A stretch of DNA of 64,000 bases from Parabacteroides sp. (GCA_017481945.1 JAFUOJ010000014.1:124001-188000); one strand, 5' to 3'. Shown: positions 51,101 to 60,058, numbered from the stretch's first letter. Numbers and translations are program-made. Notes: generated from the sequence alone by a model not told the origin.

Positions 51101-53626
51101 CAACCTGATGAGGATCCTAAAAATCCTGGTAGATATGTGCGTTCTGTTCGTTTGATGTTGACACAGATTCAGGATATGCTTTCTTCAACAGATAATCAGG
51201 GAACTTTGCGTATTCCTATTCATACGAGAGTAACATCTGTAGGACGAACATTTAAAGTCAATCCAAATAATAATGTTATTCGATTGGTTCGCACATCGGA
51301 TGAAGAGGCTCATAAATTGAATCATCCTCTTGAAGAGGTAGGAGCAGGAATACGGATTGCCACATTGGAATCTTTGGTTATTCCTACAGAGAAAGAGGAT
51401 GATAAAAATCAAATGAAGGGAGATCCTGCTTGGGATACAGATTATTTTACAATTAAATTTGATCCATCCATTATAAATGGGGTAAGTTCTACTAATGATA
51501 TAGAATTCCGTGAAGGCTTCTGGTATATGGTTGAAGTGCCATTTATAGAGTGTCCTATAGATTATGAACCACTTGTTACTTCTGCTTCTACAGAGGGAAC
51601 AGATGAGGAATCTTCTGTTTATGAGGGTTCTTTCAAGTTGACATTTAAGGTGGTCCCTGAATATGTAACTTGGAAAGGTTCTGAAGCTAATATGCACAAC
51701 TGGAACAACGATGGTCCAAAACATTGGCGTCGCTCTAAAAACAATGAATTGTATTTTGATGGAACGACTACAAATGCAGAAGCAAATGGAAATCATGAGG
51801 AGGCTTATACTCCAATGCGTTTCACAAAGGTGACTGTAGCTGATAATGGTGGTTCTGCTTATGCCGCTTATCCATATTTGTATAAGTTGAATCTTAAATC
51901 CGGAGGTGGTGAATCTAATACAAAATTGTTAGATATGGCACCTGCAGGTATGCCTACTGATATTGGTAGAGCTACGACTAATATTGAATATGACTTAGTT
52001 GCTGATCCGGATTATCAGAAGATTTTGTGGAATGAAAATAATAAGTATGAAGGAGAGAATATTAAGGATAATGATTATGCTTGTGTTCGTTTCTATGGTA
52101 ATACTTGTGATGAAATCTACTTCAAACCGCAATCTGCGATGTTACATACTGAATATTTGACTTACAATAAGGCTTGGGTTGATTATGAGTTAGATCCAAA
52201 TCGTTGGTACACCTTGGCTTCTCCGTTAAAGGGTATTGTTGCCGGTGATATGTATTTGCCGAAATCAGCTCGTCAGGAAACAGCTGCATTTGCGGATATT
52301 ACTTATAACACTACTAATTATACCCGTTGGGATCCGGCAGTTTATATGCGTGGTTGGAATAAAGCTGGAGAAGAAAAAGTTGTTACTAAAGAAGGGTCCG
52401 GAATTCAGTATGCAATTTCCGGTTCTTGGAGTAATCTTTATAATAAGGTAAGCGAGCCGTTTACAGCCGGAACAGGTTTCTCTATTGGGGTAAAGCCAAA
52501 TAATAAAGAGGCTACTACTGAATCAGAAAAAGTCTTGTTCCGTTTACCAAAGGCTGATACGGAATATACATATTATGCAAGCGGTGATGTTGAAGGAACA
52601 ACACATGATAATCTATCTGCTGTAATAGAGAATGGCAAGCGTAAAGATTATGGTCAGTTATTTACAAATGATTTGGAGGCAACCGGTAATACTGTTTCTA
52701 TTGGTAATGGCAATTATCAATTAGTCGGTAATCCGTTTATGGCACACTTGGATATGACTAAGTTTGGAACGTATTATATCTTAACTGAAAAAGGAATTGA
52801 AACTTCTGTTTTAGGAGAAAGCTTCAGTCTGACAACGAATGCGGACTCAGATCCGAAGAAAGTAGCACCGCTTCAATCTTTCATAGTTAGCGGTTCTACG
52901 TCCGTAACCTTTACTCCGGATATGATGACTGTACCGTATGATAATACAGGTATAACTTCCGGACTTCGTTCTGCTACTTCAGAGAATGAACAGTTGCCGG
53001 AAATCCGTATCTCTTTGGAACAGGAGGGTAAGAAGAATACGGCTGTTGTTGCTTATTATGCAACGGCAACAGAAGGTTATGCACCGAATGAGGACGCGTT
53101 GTTGTTTATCGATAAGGAGGTAGGAACACCGCAGATCTATACTGTTGCAGGTAATAAGATGACGGCAATTAATGTTACTCCGGAGTTGAAAGATCTTCCT
53201 TTAGGTGTTTATAGTGCGGATAATACTCCGGTAACTTTGAACTTCCAGGTTTCAGGTGCGATGGGTAATGTCTCTTTGTATGACCGCGAGACGAAGAAGA
53301 GCTATCCATTGACGGGAGGTTTGACAATCACTGTTGAAGGCAATACCTCCGGTCGTTACTTCTTGAGAGGTTCGGTGGCAACATCGAATGAGATTGTTGC
53401 TAAGAAGGAGGCTATCTGCTATAGCGGTGCACCGGGACGTATCGACGTGATTCATTCTGCTTTGTTACAACAAGTTGCTGTGTATAGCTTATCCGGACAG
53501 CGTGTTCGCTTCTTGGATAACTTGAATACACCGACACTGACCATAGATGGTATCACTCCGGGTATCTATGTAGTACGTATGGAGGGTACGACAGGTGTAC
53601 AAACAGAAAAAGTCGAAGTAAAATAG
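48146..53626 (+). CDS. Giant fimbrial tip/adhesin-like protein with T9SS-like C-terminal domain
   Basis: 1826-aa surface protein. Signal peptide (MKTKYKQWLRPLFLSLLWLL...VVWGQ), a long beta-rich ectodomain without family motifs I recognise, an Asp/Pro-rich linker near residues 945-995 (DPDPKDPEDPQPDEDP), more beta-rich modules, and a C-terminal VAVYSLSGQRVRFLD ... GIYVVRMEG, matching type A sorting domains of the type IX secretion system. Position after FimB/Mfa2 and size recall Mfa5-type tip proteins. About 85% of the gene is AT-rich (near 30% GC in a sampled line), but its 3' end has the local composition. Function as adhesin is inference. Confidence 0.75.
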   Translation: MKTKYKQWLRPLFLSLLWLLIGSPVVWGQSYTINLSSQSNILPEKVDTVYIQDGVARELFIPELKLNDGSNSNYQWYVRWYLESGESINGKFKTTEVTIGDVNEGGTATPGKHKGALKNTTDGKSLVWYDKLYVEKELKSTATGASTVSYKASKVVDDVVICDVSMNQVTSSTSGNIVTITEPTLSKRYKFVIRNATIIADRIKAANGEGIETYELFAPKNRVGVNIQMKTAPNNYSWYDGSTMKTGTKFCYVVSNNSSKTLQEGKQVISIGTINNRTVVKVYPDNTSNPLLATFIINPLEDAGFMLQEQVAEATDSRRKPTEYGYLYQEVGSADFDMNNRTSELMTDNNIYGSPLNTVTEPDKTNYAFLDPQLTRRTDDKYTALQNQYGLYRSANVKDVSTNDVKGYFWFTSLRGGTPAGTAIYDLTYYNTARREFGLFYYIDASNEPGRLVKLKLDGTLCAGTELIVNAWVNDMTTADDDKSNGKPLPPNININFIGVKEGTETVLHRFTSGDALTSYNSSEKTSDGEDINSNIGKWQQLCYSFTVDPQKYDITAYDDFYVEVQNNAAHTYGADYAIDDVRVYKTLPKVEAFQADFCEDNASISSYLKLRAPFEQLLRNIGLTELNEATKIVTDSDESNNLAETSNGEYSHGWHPRHYHMYYTVTYKEHDTWKYLGLDYHSNPHKGGSDNTKDKDALYGTSVISANFIDMPTQAPEDRTQSIAWTEVVDGVKYIVFDSIPIHKHTYQATDGTTREFETLELGRDYFIQIFPQLGESSGRDTPDEPCAIATKFTVHKSLELKYGEVQLEDVTILEPGNTITGVLRYQDKQSLEWTTVPNAEFDWYYGPTAGMPEGEDITSMLKKLREDKRITTIQGLESASGDNDNIVSFFKTNKDYLKLGESSFTIPANPIYQLTVVPVITDDLVDENINLCYEGRTLTFDPVLDPGDPEVDYPEPDDPDPNTPGDEPTPENPDPDPKDPEDPQPDEDPKNPGRYVRSVRLMLTQIQDMLSSTDNQGTLRIPIHTRVTSVGRTFKVNPNNNVIRLVRTSDEEAHKLNHPLEEVGAGIRIATLESLVIPTEKEDDKNQMKGDPAWDTDYFTIKFDPSIINGVSSTNDIEFREGFWYMVEVPFIECPIDYEPLVTSASTEGTDEESSVYEGSFKLTFKVVPEYVTWKGSEANMHNWNNDGPKHWRRSKNNELYFDGTTTNAEANGNHEEAYTPMRFTKVTVADNGGSAYAAYPYLYKLNLKSGGGESNTKLLDMAPAGMPTDIGRATTNIEYDLVADPDYQKILWNENNKYEGENIKDNDYACVRFYGNTCDEIYFKPQSAMLHTEYLTYNKAWVDYELDPNRWYTLASPLKGIVAGDMYLPKSARQETAAFADITYNTTNYTRWDPAVYMRGWNKAGEEKVVTKEGSGIQYAISGSWSNLYNKVSEPFTAGTGFSIGVKPNNKEATTESEKVLFRLPKADTEYTYYASGDVEGTTHDNLSAVIENGKRKDYGQLFTNDLEATGNTVSIGNGNYQLVGNPFMAHLDMTKFGTYYILTEKGIETSVLGESFSLTTNADSDPKKVAPLQSFIVSGSTSVTFTPDMMTVPYDNTGITSGLRSATSENEQLPEIRISLEQEGKKNTAVVAYYATATEGYAPNEDALLFIDKEVGTPQIYTVAGNKMTAINVTPELKDLPLGVYSADNTPVTLNFQVSGAMGNVSLYDRETKKSYPLTGGLTITVEGNTSGRYFLRGSVATSNEIVAKKEAICYSGAPGRIDVIHSALLQQVAVYSLSGQRVRFLDNLNTPTLTIDGITPGIYVVRMEGTTGVQTEKVEVK

Positions 53627-53664
53627 GAAATTAAATCTAATATTATAATCCTGTAAGTGGTGTT

Positions 53665-53705
53665 AATCCCTGTTCTCTCTTCGGAGGGAGCAGGGATTGT
53701 TTTTA
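53665..53705 (+). terminator. Terminator of the fimbrial operon
   Basis: AATCCCTG (53665-53672) pairs with CAGGGATT (53691-53698), continued inward by CTCTC/GAGGG around TTCG; T run follows. Confidence 0.85.
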
Positions 53706-53773
53706 TTCCCCTTTCCCTTATCCGGAAAGTGTTTATTTAAGGAGATAGTTTCTTAAGTGATTAGGAATAAAAA

Positions 53774-53805
53774 AAGAGGCTGTCCTTATGAGGACAACCT
53801 CTTTG
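53774..53805 (-). terminator. Terminator of the serine palmitoyltransferase gene
   Basis: AAAGAGGCTGTCC pairs with GGACAACCTCTTT (one mismatch) around TTATGA; the minus-strand exit is a T run. Convergent with the fimbrial terminator. Confidence 0.85.
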
Positions 53806-53826
53806 AGCTTTATGTAGAAACTTTTT

Positions 53827-55014
53827 TTATTTTATGATGTTGTGTTTCTTGAAGACTTTCTCGATGGTTTCCAAAGCATAGTCTAATTGTGCTTTGGTAT
53901 GAGTGGCCATCAATGAGAAGCGAATTAAAGTGTCTTCTGAAGCAACTGCCGGAGAAACAACCGGGTTTACGAACACACCTGCTTCAAACAACTCTTTTAC
54001 AATCAAGAAAGTAAGGTCGTTGTTGCGGATGTACAATGGGATGATCGGTGTAGATGTATTACCGATTTCACAACCCATGTTGCGGAAACCTTCCAAAGCG
54101 TAGTGAGTCAAATCCCACAAATGCTCGATACGTTCCGGTTCGCTCAACATGATATCCAATGCAGCGTTGGCAGCAGCTGTAGCAGCCGGTGTGTTACTTG
54201 CACTGAAGATATAAGAACGAGAGTGATGACGAAGGTAGTTGATGATAGAGGAGTCAGCAGCGATAAATCCGCCGATAGAGGCGAAAGACTTACTGAATGT
54301 ACCCATGATCAAGTCTACGTCTTTAGTTACACCGAAGTGATCGCAAGTACCACGTCCGCATTTACCGAATACACCGATACCGTGTGCTTCGTCAACCATG
54401 ATGTTTGCGTTGTATTTCTTTGCTAAAGCGACGATTTCAGGTAATTTAGCTACGTCACCTTCCATACTGAATACACCGTCAGTTACAATCAGTTTCACTT
54501 TGTCCGGTTCGCATTTCTGAAGCTGCTTTTCCAGCGAATCCATGTCGTTGTGTTTGTATTTCAATTTTGTTGAGAAAGACAAACGGTGACCTTCGATGAT
54601 AGAAGCGTGATCCAATTCATCCCAAAGAATATAATCTTCACGACCTGTTAGACAAGATACAACTCCTAAATTTACTTGGAAACCTGTAGAATAGACAATA
54701 GCTTCTTCTTTACCTACAAATTCAGCCAAACGTTTTTCCAACTGAATATGTAAGTCTAATGTTCCGTTTAAGAAGCGAGAACCTGCACATCCTGTACCAT
54801 ATTTCTTGGTGGCTTCAATGGCTGCCTCTTTTACTTTTGGGTGGTTTGTCAAACCTAAATAGGCATTAGAACCAAACATCAGAACTTTCTTCCCACTGAT
54901 TGTTACTTCTGTGTCTTGATCACTTTCAATCATTCTGAAGTAAGGATAAATACCTGCTGCCATTGCACGCTGAGGTATATCGTACTTTGATAATTTCTCT
55001 TGTAAAAGTTTCAT
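53827..55014 (-). CDS. spt: Serine palmitoyltransferase (alpha-oxoamine synthase family)
   Basis: PLP enzyme that condenses serine with palmitoyl-CoA to 3-ketosphinganine, the first step of sphingolipid synthesis. 395 aa, normal for the family. PLP Lys242 lies in GTFSKSFASIGGFIA, a form seen in SPTs rather than in KBL or BioF (GTLGKA...). Other blocks: GSNAYLGLTNHP, GCAGSRFLNGT, DELDHASIIEG, MVDEAHGIGVFG. Bacteroidales use such an enzyme for their sphingolipids. KBL or AONS remain alternatives. Divergent from the lipid-kinase gene; own terminator. Confidence 0.87.
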   Translation of the reverse strand: MKLLQEKLSKYDIPQRAMAAGIYPYFRMIESDQDTEVTISGKKVLMFGSNAYLGLTNHPKVKEAAIEATKKYGTGCAGSRFLNGTLDLHIQLEKRLAEFVGKEEAIVYSTGFQVNLGVVSCLTGREDYILWDELDHASIIEGHRLSFSTKLKYKHNDMDSLEKQLQKCEPDKVKLIVTDGVFSMEGDVAKLPEIVALAKKYNANIMVDEAHGIGVFGKCGRGTCDHFGVTKDVDLIMGTFSKSFASIGGFIAADSSIINYLRHHSRSYIFSASNTPAATAAANAALDIMLSEPERIEHLWDLTHYALEGFRNMGCEIGNTSTPIIPLYIRNNDLTFLIVKELFEAGVFVNPVVSPAVASEDTLIRFSLMATHTKAQLDYALETIEKVFKKHNIIK

Positions 55015-55114
55015 ATTTATATTTAAACAGAGAATGATTTTCTCGATAAGTTATTAATCAAATAAGATAATAATTTGTATCCCACATAAATCTGTGTCTC
55101 AGCAAATCCGGCTG

Positions 55115-55122
55115 CAAAAGTA
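55115..55122 (-). promoter_or_regulatory. -7 element TACTTTTG for the serine palmitoyltransferase gene
   Basis: Exact TAnnTTTG on the minus strand, giving a leader of about 95 nt; no clear -33 box. Confidence 0.4.
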
Positions 55123-55175
55123 GTAAAAAATAACTTATTGTCGGCTTAAATGCTTTAAAAGTTTTACAAAAGTAT

Positions 55176-55183
55176 TATTTTTG
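55176..55183 (+). promoter_or_regulatory. -7 element TATTTTTG for the lipid-kinase gene
   Basis: Exact TAnnTTTG on the plus strand 26 nt before ATG 55210; -33 box not clear. Confidence 0.45.
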
Positions 55184-55209
55184 TCCTTTCAAAACGGAAA
55201 ATAGTGAGG

Positions 55210-56181
55210 ATGAGAGGACAGGCAGTCAAAATACAGGCCATAATAAATCCGATTTCGGGTGTCGGTTCAAAGCGAAAGATACCCAAGATGATAGAACAGG
55301 CGTTTGCGAATAAAAACTGTTCGGTAAATATCTCATTTACTGAATATGCGGGACATGCCAGTCTGTTAACTCGGGAAGCTTTGGCACAAGGGGTTGATTG
55401 TGTGATAGCAGTTGGAGGAGATGGGACAGTCAATGAGATTGCCCGTGCCATGATTCGTTCAAACGCTGTGTTGGGAATTATCCCGAAGGGATCCGGAAAT
55501 GGATTGGCGCGTGAATTACATATTCCGATGGATGTTCGTCGGGCGTTGGATTTGATTGTCAAGAGACATATTTCGACGATTGACTGTTGCCAAGCGAATG
55601 GACGTATCTTTTTCTGTACTTGTGGGGTCGGATTTGACGCTGCTGTGAGCCAGAAGTTTGCCGAGGAGAAGCGTCGGGGTTCTCTTACCTATATAAAGAG
55701 CACGATCGAGGAGTACTTGAGTTTCCGACCGGAATCCTACGAATTGCAGATTGACAACCAGACCATCAAAGAAAAGGCCTTTTTGGTGGCTTGTGGAAAT
55801 GCCTCTCAGTATGGTAATAATGCCTTTATTGCTCCTCATGCCAATATACAGGACGGACAGATGGATATTACCATCTTAACCCCTTTCAGCCCTTTGGATA
55901 TTGCTCCGTTGGCAATTCAGCTATTCACGAAGCAGATAGACAAGAACAGTAAGATTAAGACTTTCAAAGGAAAAGACATCTCCATCATCCGACAGAAAGC
56001 CGGAATTATGCATTTGGATGGAGAACCAATCATGGCTGACAGCCGTATTGATATATCCATTATCCCGAAGTCTCTACATGTTTTTACACCGGAGACAGTC
56101 TCTTTTACCCAAGGGGTTGAGAATCTCTTTGGTGAAGTTACCCGCTTCTTTGATAAGAAACTTCCTTACATCTTTAAATAG
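55210..56181 (+). CDS. YegS/BmrU-type diacylglycerol kinase family lipid kinase
   Basis: About 323 aa, cytoplasmic/membrane-associated. The DAGK catalytic core shows INPISGVGSKRKIPKMIEQA and the nucleotide loop AVGGDGTVNEIARAM, followed by LGIIPKGSGNGLARELHIP and VACGNASQYGNNAFIAP. Members phosphorylate diacylglycerol or sphingoid lipids. Its neighbour is serine palmitoyltransferase, so a sphingolipid substrate is attractive but unproved. Start ATG 55210 or GTG 55204. Its 3' end overlaps the convergent trmN-like gene by 16 nt. Confidence 0.9.
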   Translation: MRGQAVKIQAIINPISGVGSKRKIPKMIEQAFANKNCSVNISFTEYAGHASLLTREALAQGVDCVIAVGGDGTVNEIARAMIRSNAVLGIIPKGSGNGLARELHIPMDVRRALDLIVKRHISTIDCCQANGRIFFCTCGVGFDAAVSQKFAEEKRRGSLTYIKSTIEEYLSFRPESYELQIDNQTIKEKAFLVACGNASQYGNNAFIAPHANIQDGQMDITILTPFSPLDIAPLAIQLFTKQIDKNSKIKTFKGKDISIIRQKAGIMHLDGEPIMADSRIDISIIPKSLHVFTPETVSFTQGVENLFGEVTRFFDKKLPYIFK

Positions 56182-56882
56182 AACGCTTGGGTCAGACGGA
56201 TATACTCTTCGGTGTACTGATGTCTGGCGATCTCTATGGTCAAAGTATCAGCAAGAACCGATGAGGAAAGCGGCTCTTTTCTTAGTTCAACTAAGATTCG
56301 TTTGGGGGCAGCGTTGAGGGTAGGAATCACTGCTGTCTCTTTGGAGAGAAACAGTTCCTCCTGTTGAGCCTCCTTCAAAAGCATTTCCCGTTGATCATAA
56401 GGTAAGATAAGCGCAATTCTTCCTTGATGGGTTAATAACCGGCGGCTGTCGTGTAATAGCTCCTTCAAAGAGAGGGTATCTGTATGTCTTGCGGTGTTAC
56501 GTTGCCGGTTCGGACATTTCAATGAATCGACAAAGTAGGGAGGATTGGAGACTATCAGGTCGTACCTCCGGGTACAATGGGGTGTATAGTCGGCTAACGA
56601 CTGATGAAATATTTGTACACGTTCGGCAAAGGGAGATAGCTGTCTGTTTTCTTCTGCCTGTAGATAGGCTCCGGCATCTATATCGATTGCGTCAATTTGT
56701 GCCAGACTGCGTTGTGCCAACATGAGGGCAATGAGTCCCGTACCGGTTCCTACATCTAAGATATGATGACAGGCGGTAGTATCACTCCAAGCACCGAGTA
56801 AAACGCCATCGGTTCCCACCTTCATGGCGCATTGGCCGTGGTGGATGGTGAATTGTTTGAATTGAAAATAGCTGTTAGGCAT
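56166..56882 (-). CDS. trmN: tRNA1(Val) adenine-N6-methyltransferase, TrmN6/YfiC-like
   Basis: 238-aa class I methyltransferase. FQFKQFTIHHGQCAMKVGTDGVLLG precedes motif I (ILDVGTGTGLIALMLAQRS) and the N6-adenine-type motif IV NPPYF within DLIVSNPPYFVDSLK. The FTVxQ...M.VGTDGxLLGAW N-terminus is characteristic of TrmN6/YfiC, which methylates A37 of tRNA1(Val). ATG 56882 is used; the extra residues to 56945 overlap promoter sequence (a -7 element at 56904-56911). Confidence 0.9.
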   Translation of the reverse strand: MPNSYFQFKQFTIHHGQCAMKVGTDGVLLGAWSDTTACHHILDVGTGTGLIALMLAQRSLAQIDAIDIDAGAYLQAEENRQLSPFAERVQIFHQSLADYTPHCTRRYDLIVSNPPYFVDSLKCPNRQRNTARHTDTLSLKELLHDSRRLLTHQGRIALILPYDQREMLLKEAQQEELFLSKETAVIPTLNAAPKRILVELRKEPLSSSVLADTLTIEIARHQYTEEYIRLTQAFYLKM

Positions 56883-56903
56883 AGAGTTTTCTAATAAATT
56901 CCA

Positions 56904-56911
56904 CAAAAGTA
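56904..56911 (-). promoter_or_regulatory. -7 element TACTTTTG of the trmN-like gene
   Basis: Exact TAnnTTTG on the minus strand, 21 nt upstream of ATG 56882. A plus-strand TAACTTTG for lon lies nearby at 56934-56941, so the two genes have back-to-back promoters. Confidence 0.5.
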
Positions 56912-56933
56912 CGGCGTTTTGCCTTAAAAGTGG

Positions 56934-56941
56934 TAACTTTG
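56934..56941 (+). promoter_or_regulatory. -7 element TAACTTTG of lon
   Basis: Exact TAnnTTTG, 68 nt upstream of the lon ATG; no clear -33 box and no CIRCE-like inverted repeat seen. Confidence 0.45.
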
Positions 56942-57009
56942 GCACGTTTATTGTAGAAAGAAAAGTAGTAATAGAGAAGAGTAATTCACAATTGTGATAA
57001 TACGAATAT

Positions 57010-59472
57010 ATGAAGAAAGAAAAAATAACGATGTTTGCTGAAGAGTCTTATAATGATTTGGATGATAATATCGGTATTGTAATGCCGATTCTTACAGATT
57101 GTGATGTAGATGAAGACTTTACAGAGGGGATTGAAAAAGTAGGGGAGATCCTGCCGATTTTACCGCTTCGGAATATGGTTTTATTTCCGGGGGTGGCTAT
57201 GCCGGTCATGGTAGGACGTCCTAAATCTATGCGTTTGATTAAAGATGCAGCCCTTAATAAAAAACTGATTGGTGTAGTCTGCCAAAAAGATATGGATACG
57301 GAAGATCCAAAGTTGAAGGATTTGTATTCAACGGGAGTCGTAGCGGATATTGTTCGTGTGTTGGAAATGCCGGATGGAACAACTACGGTTATTTTGCAGG
57401 GGAAGAAACGTTTCCATTTAGAGGAGTTGACAACGGTGGAACCCTATCTGACCGGAAGTGTCCGGTTGTTGGAGGACACTATGCCAGAAAAGTCCGATCG
57501 TGAGTTTGAGGCATTGATTTCTACTATTAAGGACTTAACCATAAAGATGTTAAGTGCCGTAAATGAGCCACCACGTGACTTGATATTTTCGATTAAAAAC
57601 AATAAGAATGTATTGTATTTGGTCAATTTCTCTTGTAGTAATATCCCTAATGGAGCTGCTGAAAAACAGGATCTGTTGTTGATCGGAAACTTGAAAGACC
57701 GTGCTTATCGTCTGTTGTTTATCTTGAACCGAGAGTATCAGCTGGTTGAACTGAAGAAGTCTATTCAGATGAAAACCCATGAAGATATTAATCAGCAACA
57801 GAAGGAGTATTTCTTACAACAGCAGATTAAGACAATACAGGAGGAGTTAGGCGGTAACATCAATGAATTGGAAATTCGGGAACTACGGGAGAAGGCGGCT
57901 AAAAAGAAATGGCCGGCAGCAGTTGCTGAAACGTTTGAGAAAGAGGTTCGTAAGTTGGAACGTCTACATCCACAGTCACCGGACTTCTCTATTCAGACGC
58001 AATATGTACAGACGATTGTCAATCTGCCATGGAATGAATATAGCAAAGATAATTTTAATTTAGCTCATGCTCAGAAGGTCTTAGACCGAGACCATTATGG
58101 ATTGGAGAAGGTGAAAGAGCGTATCATTGAACATTTGGCTGTCTTGAAGTTGAAGGGAGATATGAAATCACCTATCATCTGTCTGTATGGCCCTCCGGGA
58201 GTGGGTAAAACCTCTTTAGGACGTTCGATTGCTGAAGCGTTACATCGGAAATATGTACGTGTCTCTTTGGGCGGTTTGCATGATGAGGCTGAAATACGCG
58301 GACACCGTCGTACCTATATCGGTGCCATGTCCGGTCGTATCATTCAGAACCTACAAAAAGCAGGTACTTCCAATCCTGTTTTTATCTTGGATGAGATTGA
58401 CAAGGTAACAAATGACTTCAAAGGTGATCCGGCTTCTGCTTTGTTGGAGGTATTGGATCCGGAACAGAATAATGCCTTCCATGATAATTACTTAGATATA
58501 GACTATGATCTGAGTAAGGTAATGTTTATCGCTACGGCAAATAATTTGAATACGATTTCACAGCCGTTGTTAGACCGTATGGAATTGATCGAAGTCAGCG
58601 GTTATATCTTGGAAGAGAAGGTCGAGATTGCAGCGCGTCACTTGGTTCCTAAACAGTTGGAGGCACATGGATTACCAAAGGGAAAGGTGAAATTCCCGAA
58701 GAAGACTTTGCAATTGATTATCGAGGCCTATACACGTGAGAGCGGTGTGCGTGAGCTGGATAAGAAGATTGCTAAAATCATGCGTAAGTTGGCACGTAAG
58801 TTAGCGTCAGGCGAGGAGCTACCGACTCATATTCGTCCGGAAGATTTGTCTGAGTATCTGGGAGCAGTAGAATATACGTGCGACAAGTATCAGGGAAATG
58901 AGTACGCCGGTGTGGTGACCGGATTGGCTTGGACGGCTGTTGGCGGTGAGATCCTTTTTGTTGAGTCCAGCTTGAGTAAAGGAAAAGGCTCAAAGCTTAC
59001 TTTGACAGGTAATTTGGGAGATGTAATGAAAGAGTCTGCCATGTTGGCACTTGAATATATTCATGCGCATGCGACAAAATTCGGTATTGACGAGGCGATG
59101 TTTGAAAACTGGAATGTCCATGTTCATGTACCGGAGGGAGCCATTCCTAAAGATGGACCGAGTGCCGGTATTACGATGGTAACCTCATTGGTTTCTGCTT
59201 TCACGCAGCGTAAGGTACGTAGTAACTTGGCGATGACCGGTGAAATCACGTTGCGCGGAAAAGTGCTTCCGGTAGGAGGAATCAAGGAAAAGATTTTGGC
59301 AGCGAAACGTGCCGGAATCAAGGAGTTGATTCTTTGTAAGGAAAATCAGAAGGATATTGACGAGATCAAACCGGACTATTTGAAAGGGTTGACTTTCCAC
59401 TATGTAGAGGATATTTGTCAAGTGGTAGATTTAGCCCTGTTGAAAGAGAAAGTATCTAATCCATTGTTTTAG
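57010..59472 (+). CDS. lon: ATP-dependent protease Lon
   Basis: Hexameric cytoplasmic protease for misfolded and regulatory proteins, including antitoxins. 820 aa. LON substrate-binding domain (about 45-250), a helical region ([20 protein letters not shown]), AAA+ module with Walker [12 protein letters not shown] and Walker [10 protein letters not shown], and the Ser-Lys dyad: S718 in [11 protein letters not shown] and K761 in [10 protein letters not shown]. All catalytic residues present. An acidic N-terminal extension of about 40 residues precedes the LON domain. Monocistronic. Confidence 0.97.
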   Translation: MKKEKITMFAEESYNDLDDNIGIVMPILTDCDVDEDFTEGIEKVGEILPILPLRNMVLFPGVAMPVMVGRPKSMRLIKDAALNKKLIGVVCQKDMDTEDPKLKDLYSTGVVADIVRVLEMPDGTTTVILQGKKRFHLEELTTVEPYLTGSVRLLEDTMPEKSDREFEALISTIKDLTIKMLSAVNEPPRDLIFSIKNNKNVLYLVNFSCSNIPNGAAEKQDLLLIGNLKDRAYRLLFILNREYQLVELKKSIQMKTHEDINQQQKEYFLQQQIKTIQEELGGNINELEIRELREKAAKKKWPAAVAETFEKEVRKLERLHPQSPDFSIQTQYVQTIVNLPWNEYSKDNFNLAHAQKVLDRDHYGLEKVKERIIEHLAVLKLKGDMKSPIICLYGPPGVGKTSLGRSIAEALHRKYVRVSLGGLHDEAEIRGHRRTYIGAMSGRIIQNLQKAGTSNPVFILDEIDKVTNDFKGDPASALLEVLDPEQNNAFHDNYLDIDYDLSKVMFIATANNLNTISQPLLDRMELIEVSGYILEEKVEIAARHLVPKQLEAHGLPKGKVKFPKKTLQLIIEAYTRESGVRELDKKIAKIMRKLARKLASGEELPTHIRPEDLSEYLGAVEYTCDKYQGNEYAGVVTGLAWTAVGGEILFVESSLSKGKGSKLTLTGNLGDVMKESAMLALEYIHAHATKFGIDEAMFENWNVHVHVPEGAIPKDGPSAGITMVTSLVSAFTQRKVRSNLAMTGEITLRGKVLPVGGIKEKILAAKRAGIKELILCKENQKDIDEIKPDYLKGLTFHYVEDICQVVDLALLKEKVSNPLF

Positions 59473-59495
59473 GTAAGTTAGTTTATAAGTAGATG

Positions 59496-59534
59496 AAAGC
59501 CATTGTCTTGTTGAGGGACAATGGCTTTTTTATT
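59496..59534 (+). terminator. Terminator of lon
   Basis: AAAGCCATTGTC (59496-59507) pairs perfectly with GACAATGGCTTT (59517-59528), T run after. Confidence 0.93.
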
Positions 59535-59641
59535 GCTTACTGGTTTGAAAGCGTTGCTTATTGATTCTTTATCGGGTGCTTATGGAAGAGGAGGGGAGAC
59601 GGCAGCTGTTTTTAGGTAGATAGGTTGCTCTTATCGGACAG

Positions 59642-60016
59642 AAAAGTTCCAAAAGTTCCAAAAATTCCTATAGTATATTTTTTTAATACATATTCTTGAT
59701 TTGATGAAAAATGGGTTTGCAATTTATTGATGTCTAGTGAATTGTAGTACGGTTATTTCGCTATATGTATTGTTTGAAGGGACGAAATCGGACATGAACC
59801 GGACACTTTTCGGGGGATGTAGACTGCTTGAGCTTTCTCTGTACTCGGAAAGGATGGGAAATGTGTCCGGAACTTGTCCGGAAAGAGGTTGAAAAAAGAG
59901 GTAATAGTAATTGGATTTTTGTTTTATTGCATTGATTGATAATACGATACGTGTATGTAGTAAAATTGTTGTTTTTAGAATATACTATAGGAATTTTTGG
60001 AACTTTTGGAACTTTT
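59642..60016. mobile_element. 375-bp fold-back (MITE-like) element with perfect 38-bp terminal inverted repeats
   Basis: Outer arms 59642-59679 and 59979-60016 are exact reverse complements over 38 bp; each contains GGAACTTTTGGAACTTTT or its complement. A second pair of arms, 59789-59806 and 59863-59880 (14 of 18 match; CGGACA and CCGGACAC cores), is nearly concentric. No credible protein gene inside and no obvious target-site duplication. It could be a non-autonomous mobile element or a structured RNA; the label is inferred from architecture. Confidence 0.65.
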
Positions 60017-60058
60017 TGCGGGGATTTCGGCTCTTAGCTTTAAGGGAAGATAAAAATA

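Noticed and set aside
51185..51796. 203-aa minus-strand frame opposite the fimbrial tip gene
   Set aside because: Ile/Arg/Cys-rich shadow with no motif; the long plus-strand frame is clearly coding.
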